From: Nitratifractor sp.
Lineage (GTDB): Bacteria > Campylobacterota > Campylobacteria > Campylobacterales > Sulfurovaceae
NCBI GenBank assembly: GCA_015488535.1
Contig: WFNP01000074.1
Coordinates: 1-64,000, forward strand
Length of the DNA stretch: 64,000 nucleotides
Direction: 5' to 3'
This document shows positions 31,434-41,613 of this stretch, piece by piece (the first letter of the stretch is position 1; every line of letters begins with the position of its first letter). Below the pieces are notes generated by a model, which ran no database searches, was not told where the DNA came from, and saw nothing but the letters and a program-made list of their open reading frames with translations. The position numbers and the translations under genes were made by a program.

Positions 31434-32624
31434 TTAAGTTCTGTATTCAGCATTAATTTTGACATACTCATAGCTCAAATCACATCCATATGCTGTAAAT
31501 TTGCCTTCACCCAATCCCAAATCACATACTATTTTGAAGCTATCTTGTTTCATTACTTTATAAGCTTTCTCTTCTCTTTTGCTGTCAAGCTCTCTGTGCT
31601 TGGCATCATATATCAGCAAATCATCATAATATATGGATAGAGTCTCTTCATCACAATCTATACCACTAGCTCCTATTGTAGAGGCTATTCTACCCCAGTT
31701 TGGATCTTCTCCAAAGAGTGCAGTCTTTACCAGTAATGAGTTGCTCAAAGCTATTGCAGCTCTTTGGGCATCCTCATCACTTCTGGCTCCTGTCACCTCA
31801 AATGCCACCACCTTGTTGGAACCTTCTCCGTCTTTGAGTATCATCATCGCAAGTTCAAATGTAATTTTGTTGAGTGCTTCGCTAAAGGCATCTTTGTCAT
31901 ATACTCCGCTTTTGCCATTTGCCATCAACATAACCGTATCATTTGTAGATGTATCACCATCTACACTGATACGGTTAAAAGAGAGACTGACAGCATCTTC
32001 AAGAAGTGGCTCAATATCTTCTACAGGCACCTCAGCATCTGTTACTATAAAGCAAAGCATCGTCGCCATAGCCGGATTTATCATACCTGCACCTTTGGCA
32101 ATGGCAGCTATTTTGAAGCTATTACCATCAGGTAATACAACCTCAAAACATATCTCTTTTTTAAATTTATCTGTTGTCATGATAGAGTGAGCAGTTGCAT
32201 CTGAATTTTTGGCACTCCAATTGAGCTTATCAAATGCTGAGATTATCTTATCTTTGGGTAATCTATACCCAATCACTCCAGTAGAACTCATAACTGGATT
32301 TACTAAATTTAACTCTTTTGGTAACTTTGACAATATCTCTTCAATATCCTCTATCCCTTTTTGTCCTGTCATAGCATTGGCATTTTTTGCATTCATCAAG
32401 ATAAAATTACTCTCAAACACCTTGCCATATCTAAGAGCATGTTTAATTGGAGCTGCCTGAAATCTATTGGTAGTATAGACTGCTCCGATTTTGGCTACAG
32501 TGTCACTTCTGATAAATGCCACATCACCTTGAGTGATATTAGGTCTAAGCCCTGCATTTACACCATCACAGTAAATCCCCTCTACATTTGCCAATCCATT
32601 TTTGAGTGATATAAATTTATACAT
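31434..32624 (-). CDS. argJ: Bifunctional glutamate N-acetyltransferase / ornithine acetyltransferase
   Basis: NAKNANAMTGQKG, AKGAGMINPAMATMLCF, DGEGSNKVV, EDPNWGRIASTIGASG. Confidence 0.95.
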   Translation of the reverse strand: MYKFISLKNGLANVEGIYCDGVNAGLRPNITQGDVAFIRSDTVAKIGAVYTTNRFQAAPIKHALRYGKVFESNFILMNAKNANAMTGQKGIEDIEEILSKLPKELNLVNPVMSSTGVIGYRLPKDKIISAFDKLNWSAKNSDATAHSIMTTDKFKKEICFEVVLPDGNSFKIAAIAKGAGMINPAMATMLCFIVTDAEVPVEDIEPLLEDAVSLSFNRISVDGDTSTNDTVMLMANGKSGVYDKDAFSEALNKITFELAMMILKDGEGSNKVVAFEVTGARSDEDAQRAAIALSNSLLVKTALFGEDPNWGRIASTIGASGIDCDEETLSIYYDDLLIYDAKHRELDSKREEKAYKVMKQDSFKIVCDLGLGEGKFTAYGCDLSYEYVKINAEYRT

Positions 32625-32658
32625 CTTTTTCTATCCTCTTTTTTGAGTGTATTTTATC

Positions 32659-33219
32659 TTAAAGCTCTGCTTTGTATCTTTTAAAGATATTGTTAAAATC
32701 AAATCTCATCTTGCAACCATTTATATCAAATATATAACTCTCTTTGTCAAAATCCCCTACCTTTTGGTAACTATTGTCATCTCTTAATCTGTATAGCTTG
32801 GCTACAAGCATATCAGGATATACGATGGCATAATATTTGACTCCCTCTTTTGCATATATCTCAAACTTTATCTTTTCATCTTTTAATACACTGCTTTTGG
32901 ATACTACCTCAAAGATTATTGAGGGAGCTTTATTAAGATAATCATCAGGCTCATAACAAATCAGTGAGCAATCGGGTATCAAGATAGTTGATTTATTTAT
33001 TCTCCATTCAGCTTCTATGATGGCGATATATCCGTTATTACAATCTTCTATAGCTTCATCCAACTCTCTGGCTATTTCAGTATTGATAATTTGATGTTTT
33101 ATAACTGGAGTAGGAGAGATTGCATATGGTATTCCATCTATCAATTCCCACTTCCCCTCCCACTCTTCATAATCTTTCTGAGTATATCTTGGGATATATT
33201 CATATTTCAAAGCAGGCAT
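32659..33219 (-). CDS. Uma2 family (DUF820) PD-(D/E)XK nuclease-like protein
   Basis: WELIDGIPYAISPTP, PDCSLICYEPDD, IFEVVSKSS...DEKIKFEIYAKEGVKYYAIV. Confidence 0.88.
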   Translation of the reverse strand: MPALKYEYIPRYTQKDYEEWEGKWELIDGIPYAISPTPVIKHQIINTEIARELDEAIEDCNNGYIAIIEAEWRINKSTILIPDCSLICYEPDDYLNKAPSIIFEVVSKSSVLKDEKIKFEIYAKEGVKYYAIVYPDMLVAKLYRLRDDNSYQKVGDFDKESYIFDINGCKMRFDFNNIFKRYKAEL

Positions 33220-33286
33220 AGATAAATCCTTTTTTACAGATTATAACAGAAGATTGACTACTCACCGTTACAAGAATATAGCCAAA

Positions 33287-34342
33287 CTATTCTCCTAGAA
33301 TATATAAAACTGCTTCATCAGCTATGAAGTAATCATTACAGTAAAATACTCCATTTTCATATCTTAATATATTCTCTTCTCTCAAGATATCTGCTCTGCT
33401 TCTCATCTTTTCACTCAAAATAGACTCTTTTACACCAATAAAGCTTCTCAATCCCAAAAAGAGCTTTTCTATCAGTATAGACTCTTTATTTAACTCCTCT
33501 ATTCCCACTTCACAAGGCTTTGCTATATACTCATCTATAGCTGTATGAGGATAGTATCGTTTATCTCTTTTAAATCCCACTGCTCCGGCACCCACTCCCA
33601 TATAATCTTTGAGTTGCCAATATCCTACATTGTGACGGCACGGCTCTCCGTAGTTGGATACTTCATATCTTTTAAATCCTCTTTTTTGTATCTCATCAGA
33701 AACAAACCTTGCTAAGCTCTCATCATCTACTCTCATTTGGGGCTTGGATTCAAACGGGGTATTGGACTCTATAGTCAATTCATAAGCAGAAATATGAGTA
33801 ACAGGCAGAGAAAAAGCCGTTTTAATATCCTCTAACATAGACTCTTTTGTATCTCCTGCTACACTGTATATCAAATCTATGGATATCCTCTCAAATCCGA
33901 CATCTTTTGCATCTTCTACAGCTTTTATAGCATCTTTTTCACTGTGAGCCCTGTTTAAGAGCTTCAATTTACTATTTGAAAAACTCTGCACTCCGAAACT
34001 GACTCTATTTACTCCCAACTCTCTCATACCTTTTAGCCACTCTTTTTTGGCCGAGTTTGGATTGGCTTCGGTCGTAATCTCTGCATTTTCACTCAAATAC
34101 GGCTCAAAATGTTTAAATATATTTTCATACAGAGACGGTTTGACAGTGCTTGGAGTGCCTCCGCCTATAAACAGAGTCTTGATATCTCCTTTTTTGAGTT
34201 CAAATCTATCTATCTCATTTACGAGTTGTCTGCCCAGTGCCTCCATATATTTGACTCTTGTATCAAATCTGTCTGTATATGAGTTAAATGCACAGTAACT
34301 ACATTTACTGTCACAATATGGGATATGTATATATAGAAGCAT
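33287..34342 (-). CDS. hemW: HemW/HemN-like radical SAM protein
   Basis: YIHIPYCDSKCSYCAFNS, LFIGGGTPS, GVQSFSNSKLKLLNRAHS. Confidence 0.9.
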   Translation of the reverse strand: MLLYIHIPYCDSKCSYCAFNSYTDRFDTRVKYMEALGRQLVNEIDRFELKKGDIKTLFIGGGTPSTVKPSLYENIFKHFEPYLSENAEITTEANPNSAKKEWLKGMRELGVNRVSFGVQSFSNSKLKLLNRAHSEKDAIKAVEDAKDVGFERISIDLIYSVAGDTKESMLEDIKTAFSLPVTHISAYELTIESNTPFESKPQMRVDDESLARFVSDEIQKRGFKRYEVSNYGEPCRHNVGYWQLKDYMGVGAGAVGFKRDKRYYPHTAIDEYIAKPCEVGIEELNKESILIEKLFLGLRSFIGVKESILSEKMRSRADILREENILRYENGVFYCNDYFIADEAVLYILGE

Positions 34343-34461
34343 TATCTTTATCTCACTTTTTATAATTATTTTAAATCTCTGTAATCTCTTTTTGGATAGA
34401 ATAATATCAGATTATCTAATTAACAGATATATTATCAATTATTAAAATCAAAGAAGTAACA

Positions 34462-34938
34462 ATGGCAAAATTTACCAAATATCGCCCAAATGTGGCGGCC
34501 GTTGTACTCTCGAATGAATATCCGGAGAAGTGTGAATTTCTGATAGCCAGACGCAAAGGTATGCGAAGAGGCTGGCAATTCCCCCAGGGGGGTATAGATG
34601 GAGATGAAACTGAACATGAAGCTCTGATGCGAGAGCTAAAGGAAGAGATAGGGACCAATGATGTAGATATCATAGCCGAATATCCGGAATGGATTAGTTA
34701 TGATTTTCCCAAAAATACAAAAAATCCTCGAATGTATCCATTCAAGGGGCAAAGACAGAAGTATTTTTTGGTCAGATTGAGGGAAAATGCTGAAATTAAA
34801 CTCGATACACATATATCACCGGAGTTCGAAGAGTATAAATTTGTAAACGGCGAAGAGTTATTTAAACAGGTGGCTTTCTTTAAAAGAAAAGTCTATAGAA
34901 GAGTAATAGAATATTTTACAAAAGAGGGATTGTTATAG
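34462..34938 (+). CDS. rppH: RNA pyrophosphohydrolase (Nudix)
   Basis: Nudix box GGIDGDETEHEALMRELKEEIG and PNVAAVVLS...WQFPQGG. Confidence 0.93.
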   Translation: MAKFTKYRPNVAAVVLSNEYPEKCEFLIARRKGMRRGWQFPQGGIDGDETEHEALMRELKEEIGTNDVDIIAEYPEWISYDFPKNTKNPRMYPFKGQRQKYFLVRLRENAEIKLDTHISPEFEEYKFVNGEELFKQVAFFKRKVYRRVIEYFTKEGLL

Positions 34939-36144
34939 ATGTTGATTGTCCAAAAATACGGAGGCACCAGCGTAGGTAGCCTTGAGAGAATAGAAAATGT
35001 AGCCAAAAGAGTAGCAAAAGCCAGAGATGAGGGTAATGACCTTGTAGTAGTCGTATCAGCTATGAGCGGAGAGACAAATAAGCTAATAGAGTATGCACAC
35101 CACTTCTCAAAAACTCCATCCAAAAGAGAGATGGATATACTGCTCAGCTCAGGAGAAAGAGTAACTGCTTCGCTCCTTGCCATTGCTTTGCAGGAGATGG
35201 GATACAAAGCTATAGCAATGACAGGACGACAAGCAGGAATCAAGACAGATGACAGCCATACTTATGCAAGAATATCATCAATAGATACCCAAAATATTGA
35301 AAATGCCATTAAAGATGGAAACATTGTAATCGTTGCAGGTTTTCAAGGGATCAATGAGCATGGCAATGTTACAACACTAGGAAGAGGTGGCAGTGATTTG
35401 AGTGCTGTTGCATTAGCAGGTGCCTTGAAGGCTGATGCATGTGAGATATACAGTGATGTGGACGGTATATATACAACAGACCCAAGAATTGAGCCAAAAG
35501 CAAAAAAGCTTGATTTTATATCATATGATGAGATGCTTGAACTCTCTAGTTTAGGAGCAAAAGTATTACAAAACCGCTCAGTAGAGTTGGCAAAAAAGAT
35601 GGGTGTCAAAATCATAGCAAAAAGCAGTTTTACAGATGGCAAAGGCACAATAATAGCACAGGAGGATAAAAATATGGAAGAGGTATTGGTAAGCGGTATA
35701 GCACTGGATAAAAATCAAGCCAGAGTTTCACTCAGAGATATTCCGGACAGACCGGGAATTGCTGCAGATATATTCAAAAAATTGGCCAATGAGCAGATAA
35801 ATGTGGATATGATTATCCAAAATGCCAGTAAAGAGGGCATGACAAATCTCGGATTTACAGTCCCTCAAAGTGAAATAGAAAGAGCCAAAAAGGTAATAGC
35901 GAGTGTTTCTGATGAAATCGGAGGCAGTGATTATGATGAAAATGTCTGCAAAGTATCTATAGTGGGTGTAGGTATGAAATCTCACAGCGGAATAGCTGCA
36001 AAAGCTTTTGAATCATTGGCAGATAACAGCATAAATATAGAGATGATATCTACAAGTGAAATCAAAATATCTATGATTATAGATGAAAAATTTGGAGAGT
36101 TGGCAGTAAGAGTACTGCACGAAACTTACGAATTGGATAAATAA
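34939..36144 (+). CDS. lysC: Aspartate kinase
   Basis: [28 protein letters not shown], tandem ACT domains. Confidence 0.97.
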   Translation: MLIVQKYGGTSVGSLERIENVAKRVAKARDEGNDLVVVVSAMSGETNKLIEYAHHFSKTPSKREMDILLSSGERVTASLLAIALQEMGYKAIAMTGRQAGIKTDDSHTYARISSIDTQNIENAIKDGNIVIVAGFQGINEHGNVTTLGRGGSDLSAVALAGALKADACEIYSDVDGIYTTDPRIEPKAKKLDFISYDEMLELSSLGAKVLQNRSVELAKKMGVKIIAKSSFTDGKGTIIAQEDKNMEEVLVSGIALDKNQARVSLRDIPDRPGIAADIFKKLANEQINVDMIIQNASKEGMTNLGFTVPQSEIERAKKVIASVSDEIGGSDYDENVCKVSIVGVGMKSHSGIAAKAFESLADNSINIEMISTSEIKISMIIDEKFGELAVRVLHETYELDK

Positions 36145-36692
36145 TGCGTCAATTACTGGATTGGACTCTTGAGACAATTCGTTCTGAAAATTCAGATTTC
36201 AGTTGGATGGAAGAGTTCAGATTTGAATGGACACCATTGGTAAAGAGTGTAGTATCTAGACTGATAGATGGTCAGACTATGCTCGTAATGAGTGACAATA
36301 AAAGAAGATGGTTTAAAAATTATGTCCTTTCCCGTATAAATGATACTACAAGAGACAGACCTTTTTTCCCGGTATTTGATATGAAAGGAATATATCCAAA
36401 TATCGATACACTCAATCGCACAGAAGATATGGATATCTTAAATGATATGCTATCCATATCATTTCCTGAAGGGTATTTTATATGGTATATCGGAGATGGT
36501 GATCACAGTAGCTCCAAATTTGCTTTCAGCAAAGATGACAGTTATCTGTGGCTCATAGACAAAGAGTTACCCGAAAGTTTTATACTGTCAGGAAGTGACC
36601 CTCTGCTTGATATCAAGTTGATACAGTTGTATAAACTGCTTGACAAGACTATCGAAGCCATACTGTTTGGAGAAGTAGATATATATTCATGA
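36144..36692 (+). CDS. hobA: HobA, DnaA-binding replication initiation factor
   Basis: Campylobacterota-specific family; sequence character and lysC-hobA-holB context. Confidence 0.88.
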   Translation: MRQLLDWTLETIRSENSDFSWMEEFRFEWTPLVKSVVSRLIDGQTMLVMSDNKRRWFKNYVLSRINDTTRDRPFFPVFDMKGIYPNIDTLNRTEDMDILNDMLSISFPEGYFIWYIGDGDHSSSKFAFSKDDSYLWLIDKELPESFILSGSDPLLDIKLIQLYKLLDKTIEAILFGEVDIYS

Positions 36693-37312
36693 TTATTCAA
36701 AGTCAAGTCATCATATCCACAGATACAGAGAGTGTAATATCAAAACTGCAAGATATTTCTAAAGATGATGACAGATTTATAGTCATAGCCAAAGATGGCA
36801 GTTTTTTGATGGAAGATGCCTCTTTGGCGATAGAAAAAGCCTATCTTTCTTCCAAAGAGAGAGTAATTATAGTACTGTCGGCAAAACAGTTTTCAAAAGA
36901 GGTACAGAGCAAACTGCTCAAGATACTCGAAGAGCCTCCAAGAAACAAAGAGTTTATACTGATAATGCCTTCCAAATCTATGGTGCTGCCAACTATACGC
37001 TCCCGTCTGCCTGTAATAAAACCAGACAAAGATGAATCAGACAATATAGAAACAGAAGTAGATGTAAACACTTTAGAGAGCAAAATGATATTTGAATTTA
37101 TAAAAAACAACAGATATACATCATCAGCTCAATTATCTGTAAAACTTCAAAAGATATTTGCTGATGCGATGAAGAGTCCTCTTTACAATATAGATGAGAA
37201 TACTCTAAATCTGTTTTCAAATATTATCAAACTACTTGACAAAGGCTCACCTGTAGATTTTGTTGCATCTACAGCACTCTTGAAACTGCTCTCAATCAAA
37301 AAGAGAAGATAG
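36689..37312 (+). CDS. holB: DNA polymerase III delta prime subunit
   Basis: QSKLLKILEEPPRNKEFILIMPSKSMVLPTIRSR; context after hobA. Confidence 0.88.
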   Translation: MIIQSQVIISTDTESVISKLQDISKDDDRFIVIAKDGSFLMEDASLAIEKAYLSSKERVIIVLSAKQFSKEVQSKLLKILEEPPRNKEFILIMPSKSMVLPTIRSRLPVIKPDKDESDNIETEVDVNTLESKMIFEFIKNNRYTSSAQLSVKLQKIFADAMKSPLYNIDENTLNLFSNIIKLLDKGSPVDFVASTALLKLLSIKKRR

Positions 37313-37315
37313 ATA

Positions 37316-38128
37316 TCAGTTTATAAGTTTTTGATACCACTCTTTTACACTCTCTCCCGTTATTTGAGAGAGTAGTTTTGATTTTGCTTTGGGAGGGATA
37401 TCTGCTTTTAGTATCTCATCTATACTGATAGATGATTTCTCTTCCGTTTTGGCTGAGACAATGACTGCCCATTCGCCCTTTATATCTCCACTTTTGGAAA
37501 TATCGGCAAATATTTGAGATGCTTTTCCTCTGAAAAAAGCCTGATGCAGTTTGCTTATCTCTTTGGCACAGAATATCTCTCTGTCACCATCATAAGAGCT
37601 TATCTCTTCAAGCAGTTTCAGCAGTCTGTGTGGAGATTCATACAAAACAGTATCCCATCCGGAATTTATTATTAGATGAAACGCCTCTTCCCTGTCTCTG
37701 CCTTTATGTGGCAAAAATCCATAAAACAGAAATTTTCCACTCTCAAATCCACTGGCAGCATAAGCTGTCACTACAGCACTGGCTCCGGGAAATACATCAT
37801 AATCTATAGAGTGTTTTTGACAACTCTCAACCAAAAGCTGTCCAGGGTCAGAAATTGCAGGCATACCAGCATCACTCATATATACACAGTTTTTCTCTCT
37901 CAGTGTATTTAAAAGAGATTCTATCTTTTTGTCGCCATTATGCTCATTGAAAGAGACAAAATCTTTTTGGGCAAAAGATATCCCCAATCTTTCATGCAGT
38001 AAAAACAGTAATCTTTTAGTTACTCTGGTATCTTCAGAGAGTATCAAATCAGCTTTTTTTATAGCCTCAATTGTGCGATAAGTGATATCTTCAAGATTTC
38101 CTATAGGGGTGGGAAGAAGTGTCAGCAT
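37316..38128 (-). CDS. rsmI: 16S rRNA (cytidine1402-2'-O)-methyltransferase
   Basis: LLPTPIGNLEDITYRTI, LILSEDTRVTKRLL, SDAGMPAISDPG. Confidence 0.95.
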   Translation of the reverse strand: MLTLLPTPIGNLEDITYRTIEAIKKADLILSEDTRVTKRLLFLLHERLGISFAQKDFVSFNEHNGDKKIESLLNTLREKNCVYMSDAGMPAISDPGQLLVESCQKHSIDYDVFPGASAVVTAYAASGFESGKFLFYGFLPHKGRDREEAFHLIINSGWDTVLYESPHRLLKLLEEISSYDGDREIFCAKEISKLHQAFFRGKASQIFADISKSGDIKGEWAVIVSAKTEEKSSISIDEILKADIPPKAKSKLLSQITGESVKEWYQKLIN

Positions 38129-38161
38129 AGTATTTTACCCGCACAGAGGCGGGATAAGTCA

Positions 38162-38362
38162 TTAGGATAGTTTATATTTTTTCTTAAACTTATCTACTCT
38201 ACCTGTAGCATCTACAATCTTCTCAGAACCTGTGAAGAAAGGATGGCACTCGTTGCAGATATCAATAGACATCTCAGGCTTGTTACTTCTTACTACAAAC
38301 TCATTGCCACAAGCACAAGTCACTTTACAATCCATATACTCTGGATGAATACCTTTTCTCAT
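38162..38362 (-). CDS. rpmE: 50S ribosomal protein L31 (bL31, Zn-type)
   Basis: [26 protein letters not shown]...[12 protein letters not shown]. Start Met at 38362; upstream ORF extension (to 38479) is leader. Confidence 0.95.
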   Translation of the reverse strand: MRKGIHPEYMDCKVTCACGNEFVVRSNKPEMSIDICNECHPFFTGSEKIVDATGRVDKFKKKYKLS

Positions 38363-38393
38363 CTTAGTTTCCTCTTTTAGTTTTATTTTGTCG

Positions 38394-38461
38394 ATGGGCA
38401 ACCAACCCATTCCGGTATAATATATACCCTTCCGCTGTAATATAACAGGGGTCGCTGCGAC
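38394..38461 (-). promoter_or_regulatory. Structured 5' leader of rpmE with four consecutive hairpins
   Basis: On + strand: ATGGG(caaccaa)CCCAT 38394-38410; GGTATA(ata)TATACC 38414-38428; CTGT(aatata)ACAG 38435-38448; GTCGC(t)GCGAC 38451-38461. Confidence 0.55.
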
Positions 38462-38524
38462 GCTCTGTAGGCGAGACAACTATTTTTTGAGGATGGGATT
38501 ATATCCAAAAAATATTAAAAACTT

Positions 38525-39772
38525 TTACTTTATTTTAGATGAATTTGGCATTTTGATAATAAAACAGACTCTGTCATCTTCATATTTATACTCCAAAGTC
38601 ATATTATGGACATCCAAAATGCTTTTGACTATATAAAGTCCCAATCCCAGTCCACTCCTGGATTCGTGAAAAGGTGTATAGTATCTGTCTATATCCTCTT
38701 TTAGAGGCTCTCCCAAATTGGATATCTCCATATAATTTTCATCAAGCAGTACATTGACCTTACGGTCTTTGGAGTATTTGATACCATTATCTATCAGATT
38801 TTTTATGGCAAGTGTCAATAGCTCAAAATCGGCATTTACCGTAATATCCCTTTTCAATACCAAATGTATATATTTTTTGGGATTATCCAGCATCAAAATA
38901 TCTATACTTCCATCTATAATATCACTCATTTTATATGGCTTCATATCTGCATTAAAATTCTTGGAGCTGACCTGCTCCACTTTGGCAAACTCATCTATAA
39001 GCAGATTAAGTCTTTCAAATATTGCTTTAAATCTATCCTTTTTACACTTTTCATCCATCATCTCTATCAAAAACCTGCCCTTGGCAATAGGTGTTTTGAG
39101 CTCATGCATTACTGCTCTTAGCATCAACTGTCTTGCTCTTAAAAGCTCTCTGATTTTATTTACAGCATCATCAAAGGCATTGGCTACAGCGGCTATTTCA
39201 TCTTCTTTATCACTTTTGCAGTCTATATTCAAATCACCTTCAGAAAATTTTATTATTTTAGATTTGAGTTCAAAAAGAGGTCTGATAGAGCGTATAATCC
39301 ATATATAAAGAATAATCAACAACATAAAAGCACCGGCAAAAGCCACTGCCAATTCAAACGGAAAGCGTGGATGATTCATATTCTCAAGCAACAGTTTGAA
39401 TCTGTCATTATTGATAAGTATATATCTGTGAAATTTTATATTGACAACAGCAAACTTTTTTTTGCCTGTTTTACTCTCTATCTCTTTTGTGAGTCTAAGA
39501 TGTTTGCCACCGGCATCTACAATTCTGATATTTTGCGACAGAAGATAATCTTTGTCTATCTTGCCATATTTCAGAAAATAGAGATAAAGATAGTGCATAT
39601 TTTGCCTCTCCTGTATCTGCAACTCTTTAACCGCACTTTTCATACTGCTTTGCCAAAGAGCTACAAACAGCATTATCAGCAAGATATACGCTATTGTGAA
39701 AATCAGGTTTATCTTGCCTTTGAGAGAGTCGATACTAAAAAGTGATAAAAACTTGTGATATCTTTTACTCAT
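38525..39772 (-). CDS. Sensor histidine kinase, ArsS-like
   Basis: Two TM, HAMP-like region, VMHELKTPIAKGRFLIEMM H-box, SGLGLGLYIVKSI G-box. Confidence 0.88.
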   Translation of the reverse strand: MSKRYHKFLSLFSIDSLKGKINLIFTIAYILLIMLFVALWQSSMKSAVKELQIQERQNMHYLYLYFLKYGKIDKDYLLSQNIRIVDAGGKHLRLTKEIESKTGKKKFAVVNIKFHRYILINNDRFKLLLENMNHPRFPFELAVAFAGAFMLLIILYIWIIRSIRPLFELKSKIIKFSEGDLNIDCKSDKEDEIAAVANAFDDAVNKIRELLRARQLMLRAVMHELKTPIAKGRFLIEMMDEKCKKDRFKAIFERLNLLIDEFAKVEQVSSKNFNADMKPYKMSDIIDGSIDILMLDNPKKYIHLVLKRDITVNADFELLTLAIKNLIDNGIKYSKDRKVNVLLDENYMEISNLGEPLKEDIDRYYTPFHESRSGLGLGLYIVKSILDVHNMTLEYKYEDDRVCFIIKMPNSSKIK

Positions 39773-40440
39773 ATCAATTTATAGCCTACTCCCCTGACAG
39801 CCTGTATAGCTTTGGGATTACCAAGTTTGGAGCGTATTTTACTGATAATGACATCCAGACTTTTTTGAGAAGAGTCACTCATTACCGTTGATTCATTAAT
39901 TAACTGCTCTCTAGAGAGTGTAATTCCCTGCTTTTTGATGAGCTGACTGAGTATATCAAACTCGGCAGGAGTCAAATGAAGTGCTTCACCCTTGTAGTAA
40001 ATAGTATCTCCTCTTATCTCATAATCACTCTCTGGTATCTGTTTATTTTCATTTTTATTGTATCTGCGAAGCAAAGATATAATCCTGGCATGTAACTCTT
40101 TTGGGTCATAAGGCTTGGGAAGATAATCATCAGCTCCAAGTTTGAAACTCTCTAACTTGTCTGATATATCACTTCTTGCTGATGATATGATAATTGGAAT
40201 ATCATATTTTCTTACAACCTCTTCACACACCTCCAAGCCGTCCATTCCAGGAAGTGTCAAATCCAAAAGAAGCAAATCATAATTGTTCACACCCGCACTC
40301 ACCCCCAAAAACGGGTCTTCATAATTGGTCACTTCAATATTGAACTGCTTTAGATACTCACTTAGGAGTTCTGCAAACTCCCAATCATCTTCTATCATCA
40401 AAATTTTTATCGGTTTGTTTTCATCTTTTATCTTTTTCAT
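39769..40440 (-). CDS. OmpR-family response regulator, ArsR-like
   Basis: MIEDDWEFAELL, LLLDLTLPGMDGLEVC, winged-helix C-term SRIRSKLG-like VIISKIRSKLGNPKAIQAVRGVGYKL. Confidence 0.92.
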   Translation of the reverse strand: MKKIKDENKPIKILMIEDDWEFAELLSEYLKQFNIEVTNYEDPFLGVSAGVNNYDLLLLDLTLPGMDGLEVCEEVVRKYDIPIIISSARSDISDKLESFKLGADDYLPKPYDPKELHARIISLLRRYNKNENKQIPESDYEIRGDTIYYKGEALHLTPAEFDILSQLIKKQGITLSREQLINESTVMSDSSQKSLDVIISKIRSKLGNPKAIQAVRGVGYKLI

Positions 40441-40557
40441 ACTGTTATTCTATCACTATGGAGATTAACATCTCTTAACCGATACTTCAAGCTAAAGCAG
40501 TTAATGGGTAAAATATCCGATAAATTAAAATATTTGACGAAGGAGAACTTCTGTATT

Positions 40558-41607
40558 ATGATTGTCCCTATCAAACTGGAAAAAAATGAACCTGTAACCT
40601 ATGATATCATGATAGACTCACTGCCTACATTGGATTTTGATACAAAAGTAGCAATAGTTACCAATCCTACCGTATCCAATCTGCATCTACAAAAACTTTT
40701 GGATTCAATCAAAGGTGTAAAACCTCTGGTAATTGAAGTACCTGACGGAGAAGAGTATAAAACAATGGATACGGTATTGTATATACTAGATAGATTATTT
40801 GAAAACAGATTTGACAGAAAATCTGTTCTTTTGGCATTTGGAGGAGGAGTTATAGGCGATATGACAGGATTTTCTGCAAGTCTGTTCCAAAGAGGTATAG
40901 ATTTCATTCAGATACCCACTACTCTTTTGAGTCAGGTAGATGCCAGTGTAGGAGGCAAGACAGGAGTAAATAACAAATTTGGCAAAAATTTGATAGGAAG
41001 TTTCTATCAGCCAAAAGCCGTATATATAGACCCTGATTTTTTAAAAACACTTCCAGACAGAGAATATTCAGCAGGAGTGGCAGAAGTAGTAAAGATGGCG
41101 GTAATGTTTGACAAAGAGTTTTTTGAATTTCTTCAAAAGAGTGATTTGAAAAGCAGAGAAAATATAGAGAAGATGATAGCACACTCTGTATCTATCAAAG
41201 CCAGGGTAGTAAATATGGATGAGAAAGAAAGCGGTATCAGAGCAGTTTTGAATTATGGTCATACATTCGCTCATGTCATTGAAAATGAAACTAAATACTC
41301 AAAATATCTACATGGAGAAGCTGTCTCTATAGGGATGGTTATGGCAAACAGATTGGCTGTGAGACTGGGTTTGATGAGTGAAGAAGAAGCTGTTAAAGTA
41401 AAAAATCTGCTTGAAAAAAACGGATTGCCTGTAGATTATCATATATCTGATACAGACAGTTTTTATGAGCATTTTTTCCTGGATAAAAAAAGTAACAAAG
41501 GTAAAATAAGTTTCATTTTACCAAAAAACGGCATAGGTACCCATATCATCAAAAATGATATAGATGTATCAGATATAAAAGCAACTCTTCAAGAGTTTGG
41601 AGGATAA
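40558..41607 (+). CDS. aroB: 3-dehydroquinate synthase
   Basis: GGGVIGDMTGFSASLFQRGIDFIQIPTTLLSQVDASVGGKTGVN. Likely start MIVPIKL at 40558; ORF track 40504. Confidence 0.96.
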   Translation: MIVPIKLEKNEPVTYDIMIDSLPTLDFDTKVAIVTNPTVSNLHLQKLLDSIKGVKPLVIEVPDGEEYKTMDTVLYILDRLFENRFDRKSVLLAFGGGVIGDMTGFSASLFQRGIDFIQIPTTLLSQVDASVGGKTGVNNKFGKNLIGSFYQPKAVYIDPDFLKTLPDREYSAGVAEVVKMAVMFDKEFFEFLQKSDLKSRENIEKMIAHSVSIKARVVNMDEKESGIRAVLNYGHTFAHVIENETKYSKYLHGEAVSIGMVMANRLAVRLGLMSEEEAVKVKNLLEKNGLPVDYHISDTDSFYEHFFLDKKSNKGKISFILPKNGIGTHIIKNDIDVSDIKATLQEFGG

Positions 41608-41613
41608 AACGGT

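Noticed and set aside
32659-33219. Defence island around Uma2 and the YefM/YoeB pair
   Set aside because: Both are isolated among housekeeping genes; no restriction, CBASS, Abi or recombinase genes nearby.
38363-38479. N-terminal extension of rpmE ([17 protein letters not shown]...)
   Set aside because: bL31 starts at MRKGIHPEY; the upstream segment is hairpin-rich leader.
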